NCBI RefSeq assembly: GCF_002575655.3
Contig: NC_053040.3
Span: 465,854,780 to 465,918,779, forward strand
From: Aegilops tauschii subsp. strangulata
Lineage: Eukaryota > Streptophyta > Magnoliopsida > Poales > Poaceae
DNA length: 64,000 bases
Reading direction: 5' to 3'
The notes under the pieces are model-generated. The model ran no database searches. It saw only the letters and a list, made by a program, of their open reading frames with translations, and was not told the origin of the DNA. Below, piece after piece: positions 1 to 11,515 of this stretch. The position numbers and the translations under genes were made by a program. Position 1 is the stretch's first letter, and each line of letters opens with the position of its first letter.

Positions 1-1018
1 AAAGCATCAAGTCCTATTTATTCCCATACGCAACAACCCCCTTACTCGGGTTTGTGTTTCAGTCACTCACCAACCCACTATAAGCGAATCATGAACGTAT
101 TGCAACACCCTACAGCGGGAATCCCTCACGCTTGCGCGACACGGAGGGCACCATAGGACAGCACCAAAATAAAACATACAACTCGTACCAATCTAGATCA
201 TCAATCAACCCAAAGACAAAGGATATCTACTCAAAACATCATAGGACGGCAACACATCATTGGATCATAATATGTGGCATAAAGCACCATGTTCAAGTAG
301 GGATTACAGCGGGGTGCGGGAGACTGGACCGCGTAAAATAGATGAGGATGGTGATGATGATTGTGATGTTGATGAAGACGATCACCGCGGCGATGATTCC
401 CCTCTCAATGGCACTCCGGTGCCACCAAGAGAGAGGAGGAGAGGTTCTCCCCCTTGTGCTTCCTCCTCCATGGCCTCCCCCTAGATGGGGAGAGGTTCCC
501 CCTCTGGTCCTTGGCCTTCATGGCGATGATGGCCCCTCCGGGATCCTCCTCCATGGCCTCCGCTGATGATGGGCCCCTCCGGCAGGGTGCCAGAGAGGGC
601 CTAGATTGATTTCTCGTGCCTACAGAGGCTTGCGGCGGCGGAACTTCCGATCTAGGTTAATTTTCTGAGGTTTCTGTATTTATAGGAATTTTTGGCGTCG
701 GTCTCACGTCAAGGAGGTGCCCGAGGCGTCCACGAGACAGGCCCACGCGCCTGGGGGGGGGGGGGTGGGCGCGCCCCCACCCTCGTGGACGCCCCGGGAC
801 TCTCCTGGCCCAACTCTTTTACTCCGGTGTCTTCTTTTGGTCCATAAAAAATCGTCAAAAATTAGCACGTCAATTCGACTCCGTTTGATATTCCTTTTCT
901 GTAAAACTCAAAAACAAGGAAAAAACAGAAACTGGCACTGGGCACTAGGTTAATAGGTTAGTCCCAAAAATCATAATAAATAGCATATAAATGCATATAA
1001 AACATCCAAGGTTGATAA
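1..1018 (-). mobile_element. Athila-type gypsy LTR, left part (split by a copia insertion)
   Basis: Read on the minus strand, this joins the short piece at 13908-13957 once the copia element at 1019-13902 and one TSD copy (GATAA at 1014-1018 and 13903-13907) are removed. The joined sequence starts TGATACGTCTCCAACG and passes through the stretch ending GGGACTAACCTATTAACC, which I know from Athila-type LTRs of Triticeae. It contains a GC-rich inverted repeat (arms GGCGTCCACGAG at 725-736 and its complement at 782-793) around a run of 13 G at 753-765. No coding region is convincing; short GC-rich ORFs here are not conserved proteins. The far LTR end lies left of the window, so I cannot tell a 5' LTR, 3' LTR or solo LTR apart. 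The exact family (Sabrina, Fatima or WHAM group) is not assigned. Confidence 0.7.
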
Positions 1019-2737
1019 TGTTGGGGAACGTAGTAATTTCAAAAAATTTCCTACGCACACACAAGATCATGGTGATGCATAGCAACGAGAGGGAAGAGTG
1101 TTGTCCACGTACCCTCGTAGACCGACAACGGAAGCATTATCACAACGCGGTTGATGTAGTCGTACGTCTTCACGATCGGACCGATCAAGTACCGAACGTA
1201 TGGCACCTCCGAGTTCAGCACACGTTCAGCTCGATGACGTCCCTCGAACTCCGATCCAGCCGAGTGTTGAGGGAGAGTTTTGTCACCACGACGGCGTGGT
1301 GACAATGATGATGTTCCACCGACGCAGGGCTTCGCCTAAGCTCCGCAAGGGTATTATCGAGGTGTAATATGGTGGAGGGGGGCACCGCACACGGCTAAAA
1401 TATCGTATATCAACTTGTGTGTTCATGGGGTGCCCCCCTGCCCCCATATATAAAGGAGCAAGGGGAAGAGGGCCGGCCAAGGGGAGGTGGCGCGCCCAAG
1501 GGGGGAGTCCTACTCCCACCGGGAGTAGGACTCCTCCTTTCCTTGTGGGAGTAGGAGAAGGGAAGGGGGAAGGAGAAAGAAGGAAGGGGGCGCCCCCCCT
1601 CCCTAGTCCAATTCGGACTAGCCCATGGGGAGGGGTGCGGCCACCCTTTGGGGCCTTTCTCTCCTTTCCCGTATGGCCCATTAAGGCCCAATACGAATTC
1701 CCGTAACTCTCCGGTACTCCGAAAAATACCCGAATCACTCGGAACCATTCCGAAGTCCGAATATAGTCGTCCAATATATCGATCTTTACGTCTCGGCCAT
1801 TTCGAGACTCCTCGTCATGTCCCCGATCTCATCCGGGACTCCGAACTCCTTCGGTACATCAACATACATAAACTGATAATAAAACTGTCATCGTAACGTT
1901 AAGCGTGCGGACCCTACGGGTTCGAGAACTATGTAGACATGACCGAGACACCTCTTCGGTCAATAACCAATAGCGGAACCTGGATGCTCATATTGGTTCC
2001 CACATATTCTACGAAGATCTTTATCGGTCAGACCGCATAACAACATACGTTGTTCCCTTTGTCATCGGTATGTTACTTGCCCGAGATTCGATCGTCGGTA
2101 TCTCGATACCTAGTTCAATCTCGTTACCGGCAAGTCTCTTTACTCGTTCTGTAATACATCATCCCGCAACTAACTCATTAGTCACAATGCTTGCAAGGCT
2201 TATAGTGATGTGCATTATCGAGTGGGCCCAGAGATACCTCTCCGACAATCGGAGTGACAAATCCTAATCTCGAAATACGCCAACCCAACAAGTACCTTTG
2301 GAGACACCTGTAGAGCACCTTTACAATCACCCATTTACGTTGTGACGTTTGGTAGCACACAAAGTGTTCCTCCGGTAAACGGGAGTTGCATAATTTCATA
2401 GTCATAGGAACATGTATAAGTCATGAAGAAAGCAATAGCAACATACTAAACGATCGGGTGCTAAGCTAACGGAATGGGTCAAGTCAATCACGTCATTCTC
2501 CCAATGAGGTGATCCCGTTAATCAAATGACAACTCATGTCTATGGCTAGAAAACATAACCATCTTTGATTAACGAGTTAGTCAAGTAGAGGCATAGTAGT
2601 GACACTCTGTTTGTCTATGTATTCACACATGTATTATGTTTCCGGTTAATACAATTCTAGCATGAATAATAAACATTTATCATGATATAAGGAAATATAT
2701 AATACTTTATTATTGCCTCTAGGGCATATTTCCTTCA
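1019..2737 (-). repeat. 3' LTR of the Angela-like copia
   Basis: This 1719-bp LTR nearly matches 7829-7991 plus 12352-13902. Read on the minus strand it starts TGAAGGAAATATGCCC. It includes a GC-rich stretch near 1430-1660 with the likely core promoter: an AT-rich TATATA motif at about 1445-1452 next to GC-rich DNA. ORFs in this stretch are side effects of GC-rich composition and recur in the partner LTR. This copy lacks the CACTA insertion and so shows the original target sequence for it. Confidence 0.92.
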
Positions 2738-2751
2738 GTCTCCCACTTGCA
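2738..2751 (-). other. Polypurine tract of the Angela-like copia
   Basis: The minus strand reads GCAAGTGGGAGAC directly before the 3' LTR. This is the usual purine-rich plus-strand primer site of this copia group. The same motif sits at 36671-36684 in the BARE1-type element. Confidence 0.75.
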
Positions 2752-2770
2752 CTAGAGTCAATAATCTAGT

Positions 2771-2901
2771 TCACATCGCCATGTGATTTAACATCAATAA
2801 TTCACATCACCATGTGATTAACACCCATAGTTCACATCTCTATGTGACCAACACTCAAAGGGTTTACTAGAGTCAATAATCTAGTTCACATCGCTATGTG
2901 A
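2771..2901. repeat. Four spaced TCACAT-N4-ATGTGA palindromes
   Basis: Perfect 6-bp-arm palindromes occur at 2771-2786, 2802-2817, 2832-2847 and 2886-2901, each in a repeat close to AGTTCACATC..ATGTGATTAACACC. They lie between the end of pol and the polypurine tract, in a spot where the BARE1-type element in this window (36685-36800) has no such array. Their role is unknown; local tandem duplication is the simplest origin. Confidence 0.8.
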
Positions 2902-3114
2902 TTAACACCCAAAGAGTACTAATGTGTGATCATGTTTTGATTGTGAGATAGTTTTAGTCAACGGGTCTGTCATATTCAGATCCGTAAGTATTTTGCAAAT
3001 TTCTGTGTCTACAATGCTCTGCACGGAGCTACTCTACCTATTTGCTCCCACTTTCAATATGTATCTAGACCGAGACTTAGAGTCATCTAGATTAGTGTCA
3101 AAACTTGCATCAAC

Positions 3115-5390
3115 GTAACCCTTTACGACGAACCTTTTGTCACTTCCTTAATCGAGAAACATATCCTTATTCCACTAAGGATAATTTTGACCGCTGTCCA
3201 GTGATCTACTCCTAGATCACTATTGTATTCCCTTGCCAAAATCAGTGTAGGGTATACAATAGATCTGGTACACAGCATGTCATACTTTATAGAACCTATG
3301 GCCAAGGCATAGGGATGACTTTCATACTCTTTCTATCTTCTGCCGTGGTCTGGCTTTGAGTCTTACTCAATTTCACACCTTGTAACACAGGCTAGAACTC
3401 TTTCTTTGACTATTCTATTTTGAACTACTTCAAAATCTTGTTAAGGTATGTACTCATTGAAAAAACTTATCAAGCGTCTTGATCTATCTCTATAGATCTT
3501 GATGCTCAATATGTAAGCACCTACACCGAGGTCTTTCTTTGAAAAACTCCTTTCAAACACTCCTTTATGCTTTGCAGAATAATTCTACATTATTTCGGAT
3601 CAACAATATGTCATTCACATATACTTATCAGAAATGTTGTAGTGCTCCCACTCACTTTCTTGTAAATACAGGCTTCATCGCAAGTCTGTATAAAACTATA
3701 TCCTTTGATCAACTTATCAAAGCGTATATTCCAACTCCGAGATGCTTGCACCACTCCGTAGATGGATCGCTGGAGCTTGCATATTTTGTTAGCACCTTTA
3801 GGATTGACAAAACCTTTCTGGTTGCATCATATACAACTCTTCTTTAATAAATCCATTAAGGAATGTAGTTTTGTTTATCCATTTGCCAGATTTCATAAAA
3901 TGCAGCAATTGCTAACATGATTCGGACAGACTTAAGCATCGCTGCGAGTGAGAAAATCTCATCGTAGTCAACACCTTGAACTTTGTCAAAAAACCTTTTT
4001 CCGACAAGTCTAGCTTTGTAGATAGTAACACTACTATCAGCGTCCGTCTTCCTCTTGAAGATCCATTTATTTTTGGCTCGCCGATCATTGGGCAAGTCAA
4101 TCAAAGTCCATACTTTGTTCTCATATATGGATCTTATCTCAGATTTCATGGCCTCAAGCCATTTCGCGGAATCTGGGCTCATCATCGCTTTCTCATAGTT
4201 CGTAGGTTCGTCATGGTCTAGTAACATAACCTCCAGAACAGGATTACTGTACCACTCTGGTGTGGATCTCACTCTGGTTTACCTAAGAGGTTTGGTAGTA
4301 ACTTGATCTGAAGTTACATGATCATCATCATTAACTTCCTCACTAATTGGTGTAGGAGTCACAGGAACAGATTTCTGTGATGAACTACTTTCCAATAAGG
4401 GAGCAGGTACAGTTACCTCATCAAGTTCTACTTTCCTCCCACTCACTTCTTTCGAGAGAACTCCTTCTCTAGAAAGGATCCATTCTTAGCAACGAATGTC
4501 TTGCCTTCGGATCTGTGATAGAAGGTGTACCCAACTGTCTCCTTTGGGTATCCTATGAAGACACATTTCTCCGATTTGGGTTTGAGCTTATCAGGATGAA
4601 ACTTTTTCACATATGCATTGCAACCCCAAACTTTAAGAAACGACAACTTTGGTTTCTTGCCAAACCACAGTTCATAAGATGTCGTCTCAACGGATTTAGA
4701 TGGTACCCTATTTAACGTGAATGCAGCTGTCTCTAATGCATAACCTCAAAATGATAGTGGTAGATCGGTAAGAGACATCATATATCACACCATATCTAAT
4801 AAAGTACGATTACGATGTTCGGACACACCATTACACTGTGGTGTTCCAGGTGGCGTGAGTAGTGAAACTATTTCACATTGTTTTAACTGAAGGCCAAACT
4901 CGTAACTCAAATACTCTTCTCCACGATCAGATCGTAGAAACTTTATTTTCTTGTTACAATGATTTTCAGCTTCACTCTGAAATTATATGAACTTTTCAAA
5001 TGTTTCAGACTTCTGTTTCATTAAGTAGATATACCCATATCTACTCAAATCATCTGTGAAGGTCAGAAAATAATGATACCTGCTACGAGCCTCAATATTC
5101 ATCGGACCACATACATCTGTATGTATGATTTCCATCAAATCTGTTGCTCTCTCCATAGTTTCGGAGAACGGCGTTTTAGTCATCTTGCCCATGAGGCACG
5201 GTTCGCAAGCATCAAGTGATTCATAATCAAGTGATTCCAAAATCCCATCAGTATGGAGTTTCTTCATGCGCTTTACACCAATATGACCTAAACGGCAGTG
5301 CCACAAATAAGTTGCACTATCATTATTAACTTTGCATCTTTTGGCTTCATTATTATGAATATGTGTATCACTACGATCGAGATCCAACAA
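3115..5390 (-). pseudogene. Degenerate copia pol (integrase, reverse transcriptase, RNase H)
   Basis: Pieces of one copia polyprotein appear in order on the minus strand in several frames. At 4983-5390 there is a pre-integrase/integrase core piece (HCRLGHIGVKRMKKL, CEPCLMGK, HTDVCGPM). At 4443-4646 there is the integrase C-terminal part (VWGCNAYVKK, CVFIGYPKE). At 3856-4272 there is the reverse transcriptase start (EAMKSEI, VWTLIDLPND, KNKWIFK). At 3123-3305 there is a remnant of the RT/RNase H link (MLCTRS, VDHWTAVK). The YVDD region and most of RNase H are not readable as protein. The homologous intact order is in the element at 34962-43638, where pol is nearly open. This copy cannot encode working enzymes. 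Confidence 0.85.
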
Positions 5391-5547
5391 ACCATTTTAT
5401 TGGGTGTATGACCATAGAAGATTTTATTCATGTAAACAGAACAACAATTATTCTCTAATTTAAATGAATAACCGTATTGCAACAAACATGATCAAATCAT
5501 ATTCATGCTCAACACAAACACCAAATAACACTTATGTAGTTTCAACA

Positions 5548-6545
5548 CTAATCCCGAAAGTATAGGGAGTGTGCGATGATGATCATATCAATCTTGGAAC
5601 TACTTCCAACACACATCGTCACCTCGCGTTTTACTAGTCTCTGTTTATTCTGCAACTCCCGTTTCGAGTTACTACTCTTAGCAACTGAACCAGTATCAAA
5701 TACCGAGGGGTTGCTGTAAACACTAGTAAAGTACACATCAATAACATGTATATCCAATATACCTTTGTTCACTTTGCCATCCTTCTTATCCACCAAATAG
5801 TTGGGGTAGTTCCGCTTCCAGTGACCAGTCCCTTTGCAGTAGAAGCACTTAGTCTCAGGCTTAGGACCAGACTTAGGCTTCTTCACTTGAGCAGCAACTT
5901 GCTTGCCGTTCTTCTTGAAGTTCCCCTTCTTCCCTTTGCCCTTTTCTTGAAACTAGTGGTCTCGTCAACCATCAACACTTGATATTTTTCTTGATTTCTA
6001 CCTTCGTCGATTTCAGCATCACGAAGAGCTCGGGAATTACTTACGTCATCCCTTGCATACTATAGTTCATCACGAAGTTCTACTAACTTGGTGATGGTGA
6101 CTAGAGAATTCTGTCAATCACTATTTTATCTGGAAGATTAACTCCCACTTGATTCAAGCGATTGTAGTACCCAGACAATCTGAGCACATGCTCACTGCTT
6201 GAGCTATTCTCCTCCATCTTTTAGCTATAGAACTTGTTGGAGACTTCATATCTCTCAACTCGGGTATTTGCTTGAAATATTAACTTCAACTCCTGGAACA
6301 TCTCATATGGTCCATGACGTTCAAAACGTCTTTGAAGTCCCGATTCTAAGCCGTTAATGCACTAAACTATCAAGTAGTCATCATATTGAGCTAGCCAAAC
6401 GTTCATAACGTCTGTATCTGCTCCTGCAATAGGTCTGTCACCTAGCGGTGCATCAAGGACATAATTTTTCTGTGCAGCAATGAGGATAATCCTCAGATCA
6501 CGGATCCAATCCGCATCTTTGCTACTAACATCTTTCAACATAATT
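5548..6545 (-). pseudogene. Degenerate copia gag and protease start
   Basis: At 5548-5886 the minus strand encodes a zinc-knuckle region, CFYCKGTGHWKRNY, in which the last cysteine of the CX2CX4HX4C motif has become tyrosine. It is followed by a protease-like FDTGS. Further upstream (5950-6545) nucleotide similarity to the gag of the BARE1-type element at 40000-40650 is visible, but stops and shifts break the frame. A packaging nucleocapsid would need the lost cysteine, so gag function is doubtful even apart from the frame breaks. Confidence 0.8.
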
Positions 6546-7828
6546 TTTCTCTAGGAACATATCAAAATAAACATAGGGAAGCAATAACGCGAGCTATTGA
6601 TCTACAACATAATTTGCAAAACACTATCAGGACTAAGTTCATGATAAATTTAAGTTCAATTAATCATATTACTTAAGAACTCCCACTTAGATAGACATCC
6701 CTCTAATCCTCTAAGTGATCACGTGATCCATATCAACTAAACCATGTCCGATCATCACGTGAGATGGAGTAGTTTCAATGGTGAACATCACTATGTTGAT
6801 CATATCTACTATATGATTCACGCTCGACATATCCTAGGCTCGTCAAGTTTAACCTGAGTATTCCGCGTGTGCAACTGTTTTGCACCCATTGTATTTGAAC
6901 GTAGAGCCTATCACACCCGATCATCACGTGGTGTCTCAGCACGAAGAACTTTCGCAACGGTGCATACTTAGGGAGAACACTTTTATCTTGAAATTTTAGT
7001 GAGAGATCATCTTATAATGCTACCGTCAATCAAAGCAAGATAAGATGCATAAAGGATTAACATCACATGCAATCAATATAAGTGATATTATATGGCCATC
7101 ATCATCTTGTGCTTGTGATCTCCATCTTCGAAGCACCGTGCTCGTGATCTCCATCTCCGAAGCACCGTCATGATCACCATCGTCACCGGCGCGACACCTT
7201 GATCTCCATCGTAGTATCGTTGTCGTCTCGCCAACTTATTGCTTTTACGACTATCGCTACCGCTTAGTGATAAAGTAAAACTATTACATGGCGATTGCAT
7301 TTCATATAATAAAGCGACAACCATATGGCTCCTGCCAGTTGCCGATAACTCGGTTACAAAACATGATCATCTCATACAACAAATTATATCACATCGTGTC
7401 TTGACCATATCACATCAGAACATGCCCTGCAAAAACAAGTTAGACGTCCTCTACTTTGTTGTGGCAAGTTTTACGTGGCTGCTACGGGCTTAGCAAGAAC
7501 CGTTCTTACCTACGCATCAAAACCACAACGGTAGTTTGTCAAGTTGGTGCTGTTTTAACCTTCGCAAGGACCGGGCGTAGCCATATTCGGTTCAACTAAA
7601 GTGAGAGAGACAGACACCCGCCAGTCACCTTTAAGCAACGAGTGCTCTCAACGGTGAAACCAGTCTCGCGTAAGCGTACGCGTAATGTCGGTCCGGGCCG
7701 CTTCATCTCACAATACCGCCGGACCAAAGTATGACATGTTGGTAAGCAGTATGACTTATATCGCCCACAACTCACTTGTGTTCTACTCGTGCATAGCATC
7801 AACGCATAAAACCAGGCTCGGATGCCAC
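6546..7828 (-). other. Untranslated leader of the Angela-like copia
   Basis: This noncoding stretch lies between gag and the 5' LTR and resembles the leader at 40660-41932 of the BARE1-type element (same CATCACGTGA-type and 'GAGAGACAGACACCCGC' segments). It contains a CGAAGCACCGT repeat near 7125-7170. No protein is supported. Confidence 0.75.
7816..7827 (-). other. Primer-binding site (initiator tRNA-Met type), degenerate
   Basis: The minus strand reads TGGCATCCGAGC one base inside the 5' LTR. The usual site complementary to the 3' end of initiator tRNA-Met is TGGTATCAGAGC, so 10 of 12 bases match. The two changes fit an old copy. Confidence 0.75.
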
Positions 7829-7991
7829 TGTTGGGGAACGTAGTAATTTCAAAAAAATTCCTACGCACACACAAGATCATGGTGATGCATAGCAACGAGA
7901 GGGAAGAGTGTTTTCCACGTACCCTCGTAGACCGACAGCGGAAGCGTTATCACAATGCGGTTGATGTAGTCGTACATCTTCACGATCCGAC

Positions 7992-8405
7992 CACTACTAG
8001 AAAAAGGCTTACTAGTGGCGCACCAGTTTTGCCTACTAATGGCGCACTACTGGTGCGCCACTAGCATCACGCCACTAGTAATTTTTACTAATGGCGCACC
8101 TCTGGTGCGCCATTAGTATCTGGTACTCTAATGGCACACCGGGCAGTGCGCCATTAGTATAGGCCACGGTGCGCCATTAGTATGCCTCCCAGGGGGCCAT
8201 ATATACCCATGTGCTTTGCCATACTAATGGCACACTACAGTGTGATGCGCCATTAGTATCCTTCGGCATACTAATGGCGCACTGCTGGGTGATGCGCCAT
8301 TAGTACCCTCTGGCATACTAATGGCGCACTGCTCTGGGATGCGCCATTAGTATCCTTTGGCATACTAATGGCGCACGTTGGCGTGATGCGCCATTAGTAT
8401 GTATA
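7992..8405. repeat. Subterminal repeats of CACTA-B, left end
   Basis: Many copies of ACTAATGGCGCAC and its complement GTGCGCCATTAGT occur head to head, so successive pairs can form hairpins. In CACTA elements such subterminal motifs are the binding sites of the TNPA-type protein; that role here is inferred. Copies vary by one or two bases (for example GGCACAC for GGCGCAC). Confidence 0.9.
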
Positions 8406-8646
8406 TTAGGGATTATTTTTTTTCTTTTCTGATTTTTGCACAGATTACAAAATATATTATTGGACAGAAAATAAGCAGCAGGACACAGCAACAGCAGATT
8501 CATCGAATACAATAGAAGATTAGTCTCCGAATACAATTCATCATATTAGTCTCCGAATTCAAAAGACCGAACGAAGATAGAACATTACAAGTCTTGAGAC
8601 CGCGAGTAGCGAGTTTGTCTTCACATTACAAGTCGATATCGATCAT

Positions 8647-8901
8647 CTAAACTACCATCACATAGAAGAGAGATGCGGTCATCACGATGAGCATCATCGC
8701 GATGAAACTGGTCTTCATCCGGTTCCTCCAACGCTCCCTCCGCTCTCCCGCTAGATAGCGCGCGTATCTAGATTCCGCCTCCGCCCTAGTAGTGTACCCT
8801 TTGTAACTGTTACCGCTGAAACGGTGAACCTGTCTCCGACACTCCTCCCAGTCGTCGTAGACTCCGGGAACCTTACCCTTGTACACGACATACGACGGCA
8901 T
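8647..8901 (-). CDS. 84-aa ORF: hybrid-binding/viroplasmin-like domain plus C-terminal membrane helix
   Basis: The protein begins MPSYVVYKGKVPGVYDDW and continues with EECRRQVHRFSG and YKGYTTRAEAE (residues about 3-48). This is the pattern of the small domain found at the N-terminus of eukaryotic RNase H1 (RNA-DNA hybrid binding) and in caulimovirus viroplasmin: YxVxxGxxPGVYxxWxEC..QVxxFxGxxYKxYxTxxEA. After a basic stretch (RERWRNRMK, about 53-62) comes a hydrophobic helix of about 20 residues (FIAMMLIVMTASLFYVMVV) at the very end, which predicts a tail-anchored membrane protein. No RNase H catalytic domain follows. The ORF is open from ATG to stop while the nearby transposase is broken, and it lies downstream of the transposase on the same strand inside CACTA-B. 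Its role is unknown. The domain assignment is from motif reading; expression is unproven. Confidence 0.7.
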   Translation of the reverse strand: MPSYVVYKGKVPGVYDDWEECRRQVHRFSGNSYKGYTTRAEAESRYARYLAGERRERWRNRMKTSFIAMMLIVMTASLFYVMVV

Positions 8902-9146
8902 CTCTATGCACTAGCCAAACAACAGACAATACATAAGCAATATATAAGTATGCAACAAAAGGATCGGAAGAGAAAAGCAAGACATTAGTAGCACGATTCA
9001 TGGTCCTACTAACAAATAGCATCGATTACATCTAAGTTGAACGACTGTCCAAACCAAAGAGACATACAAGTTCACTACAGTTTAATTACAACATGAGCTA
9101 ATGAATGTTTCAGAACTACACATAGCATCACAACTTTCGACTCAAC

Positions 9147-11515
9147 TCATGGGACCGGAGCGTGGATGAAGCCGCCGTCTGTCATGATGGTCATGAAGTC
9201 GCGGGTGTTGTCAGCCTGCATTTGTAGCGTTGTGTCTATCTCGCTGTTGGACGGTTGAAATTTGAGGTAGCACTGCCCCGAGGTACGAAGGACATCTTGA
9301 TGGATGATTTCTGCAAACTCCGACTGGATGCGAAAGAATTCTTGTCGGATGTCCGCGTCCTGGATTGCCCCCAAGCTTGCGGCCCAATCTTTGAGATTAT
9401 TTGGTAGCAAAAGGTGATTATGGTCCCGCACGATCGCCCGCATGTGATGGAGGGCGTAGTAGGCATCCTTCTGACCGCCAGGCGGCTTCTTGGCCTTTTT
9501 GCCTTTGCGACGACTTTCCGTGTCCTGCTTCGCCTCATCATCATCATCATCATTAGCGTGAAGCTCCTCCCTGATGCCCATTGATTTCAAGTCTGCCCTT
9601 GCTTTCGGCCCATCTTTGGTCCTCTCTGGCATGTTGAGCAGGGTACCAAGCAGACTCTCGCACACGTTCTTCGTGATATGCATGACATCAAGGCTGTGAG
9701 GCACACGGTGGATCTTCCAGTACGGCAAGTCCCAGAAAAAAGACCTCGTTTCCATACCTTCAGCAGTGGCTCTGGCGCCTTTCGCTTCTTTCCCGGCTCT
9801 GGCGCCTTTTGCTTCTTTCCCGGCAGTGGGCAATCTTTCCAATTTTTCAACAGCTCGTCTATTTCCTCGCCGCTCCTCGTACGCGGGCGTCTTCGGGGTT
9901 CGGTTTCACCATCAAACAGATCCTTGCGTTTCCTCCACGGGTCATCATCGCGAAGCCACCTTCGATGTCCCATGAACACGGTTTTCGAAGACCCGGGATC
10001 TCTATCTAGCTGGCGATACGTTGTGTCATCCATGCACCTGACACATCCAGAAAATCCGTGGACCACCTGCCCCACGAGATATCCGAAACCGAGATAGTCG
10101 TGCACCGTCGTGAGCAGTGCGGCTCTCATAGGGAAATATTCTTTCTCTGCGGCGTCCCACGTATTGGCTGGCGTTTTCCACAGCGTGTCTAGCTCCTCTT
10201 CCAGCAGCCCCAGATACAGATTGATGTCGTTCCCTGGTTGTTTCGGCCCTTCAATTAGCATACTCATGTGAATATACTTCCTCTTCATGCACAACCAGGG
10301 GGGAAGGTTGTACATCCACACAAACACAGGCCAGGTGCTATGTGTGCTTCTCTGGCTGCCAAACGGATTGACTCCATCGGTGCTCGCGCCCAGCACGATG
10401 TTCCTTGGATCGTTCCCAAATTCTGGGTGTTCGAAGTTCAACGCTTGCCACTGGCTCCCATCCTTAGGGTGACTCAGCATCTTGTCTTTTTTATTTATCT
10501 CCGGATCATTTGCGTCATCTTCTCGCTTCTTCTCCTCCCTATCCGCGTGCCAACGCAGGAGATTTGCTACCTTAGGGTCCGCAAAATACTGCTGCAGATG
10601 AGGAGTGATCGGAAAGTACCACACCACTTTTCGAGGAGCTTTCTTCCTCTTCTTGTATCGACTGACGCCGCACACCGGACATATGGTAGACTCCGTCTGC
10701 TCGTCCCGATAAATGATGCAATTGTTCATGCACACATGGTATTTCACGTGCGGTAAATCCAGAGGACACACGATTTTCTTCGCCTCCTCAAAACTGGTCG
10801 GGCACTTGTTCCCCTTGGGAAGACGTTCGTGCCAGAATGACATGTTCTCGTCGAAGCATGCGTCGGTCATTTTGTGCTTTACCTTCATCTCCAGAGCCAT
10901 GAGCGTTACTTTCAGGCGGGTATCCTCGGGCCTGCATCCTTCATACAATGGAGTAAACGCGTCTATCTCCAGTTGATCCAGCTTGGCTTTCTCTCGGGCG
11001 GCAGCTCTTGCGTTATCCGTCTGCTTGAGAAGCAGCTCTTGAATATGAGGGTCCTGCACCCAGCCCATCGATGGTCCATCATCGTCTGCTCCGCCGGCAT
11101 CTTCATCTTCATGATCATGCCCTTCGTCTGCTCCCGCATCTTCCTCATCATCATGTCTGGCATCTTCTACATGATGACTGTGTACAGCATCACCGTCGTG
11201 ATCATGTCCTGGAGATTCTTCGTCTTCTCGTCCGCCCGAGCCGCGGTGGTTGTCTTGCTGCCCATCCTCATTTCTTGCCCGACCCCCATGGACGACTTCA
11301 TAGTCATCTTCATCACCTTGCCACCGATAGCCATCCATGAAACCACGCAAGAGCAGGTGGTCCCGCACCTGCCCGGAATCCGGGTCCGCAATAAGGCTCT
11401 TCAGCTTGCATCTTCGACACGGACATCTTATCTCCGTCTCGTTCTTTTCAAGCATCTCGGCCTTCGCGGAGCTCAAAAACCTATTCACGATGCCTTCGGT
11501 CATCGTGCGGACCAT
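9147..11515 (-). pseudogene. CACTA transposase (TNP2 type), frameshifted and with replaced C-terminus
   Basis: I place the start at the internal methionine MVRTMTEG (11515), since the transposase-associated domain follows (CPCRRCK, DHLLLRGFMDGYRW). An acidic linker is followed by the TNP2 domain: CPVCGVSRY, WYFPITPHLQQ, LGASTDGVNPFG, PPWLCMKRKY, GYLVGQVVHGFSGCVRC, KTVFMGHRRWL. Near 9745 a one-base shift moves the true frame to the ORF at 9147-9842 (FFWDLPYW, SLDVMHITKNVCESLLGTLL). After the acidic NDDDDDEA stretch the usual DUF4218/DUF4216 part is absent. Instead there is a tail with YYALHHMRAIVRD and RIQSEFAEIIHQDVLR, which resembles the end of Ulp1-protease-like ORFs carried by related CACTAs (inference). 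The product cannot be a complete transposase. It could still supply part of the sequence history for CACTA-A. Confidence 0.85.

Noticed and set aside
1283..1774. GC-rich ORFs in the copia LTR, repeated at 12542-13066
   Set aside because: Same LTR effect; the frames cross the likely promoter and have no conserved domain.
7992..8405. Evenly spaced short repeats that could suggest a CRISPR array
   Set aside because: Repeats are inverted pairs of variable spacing at both transposon ends in a plant genome; they are CACTA subterminal repeats.
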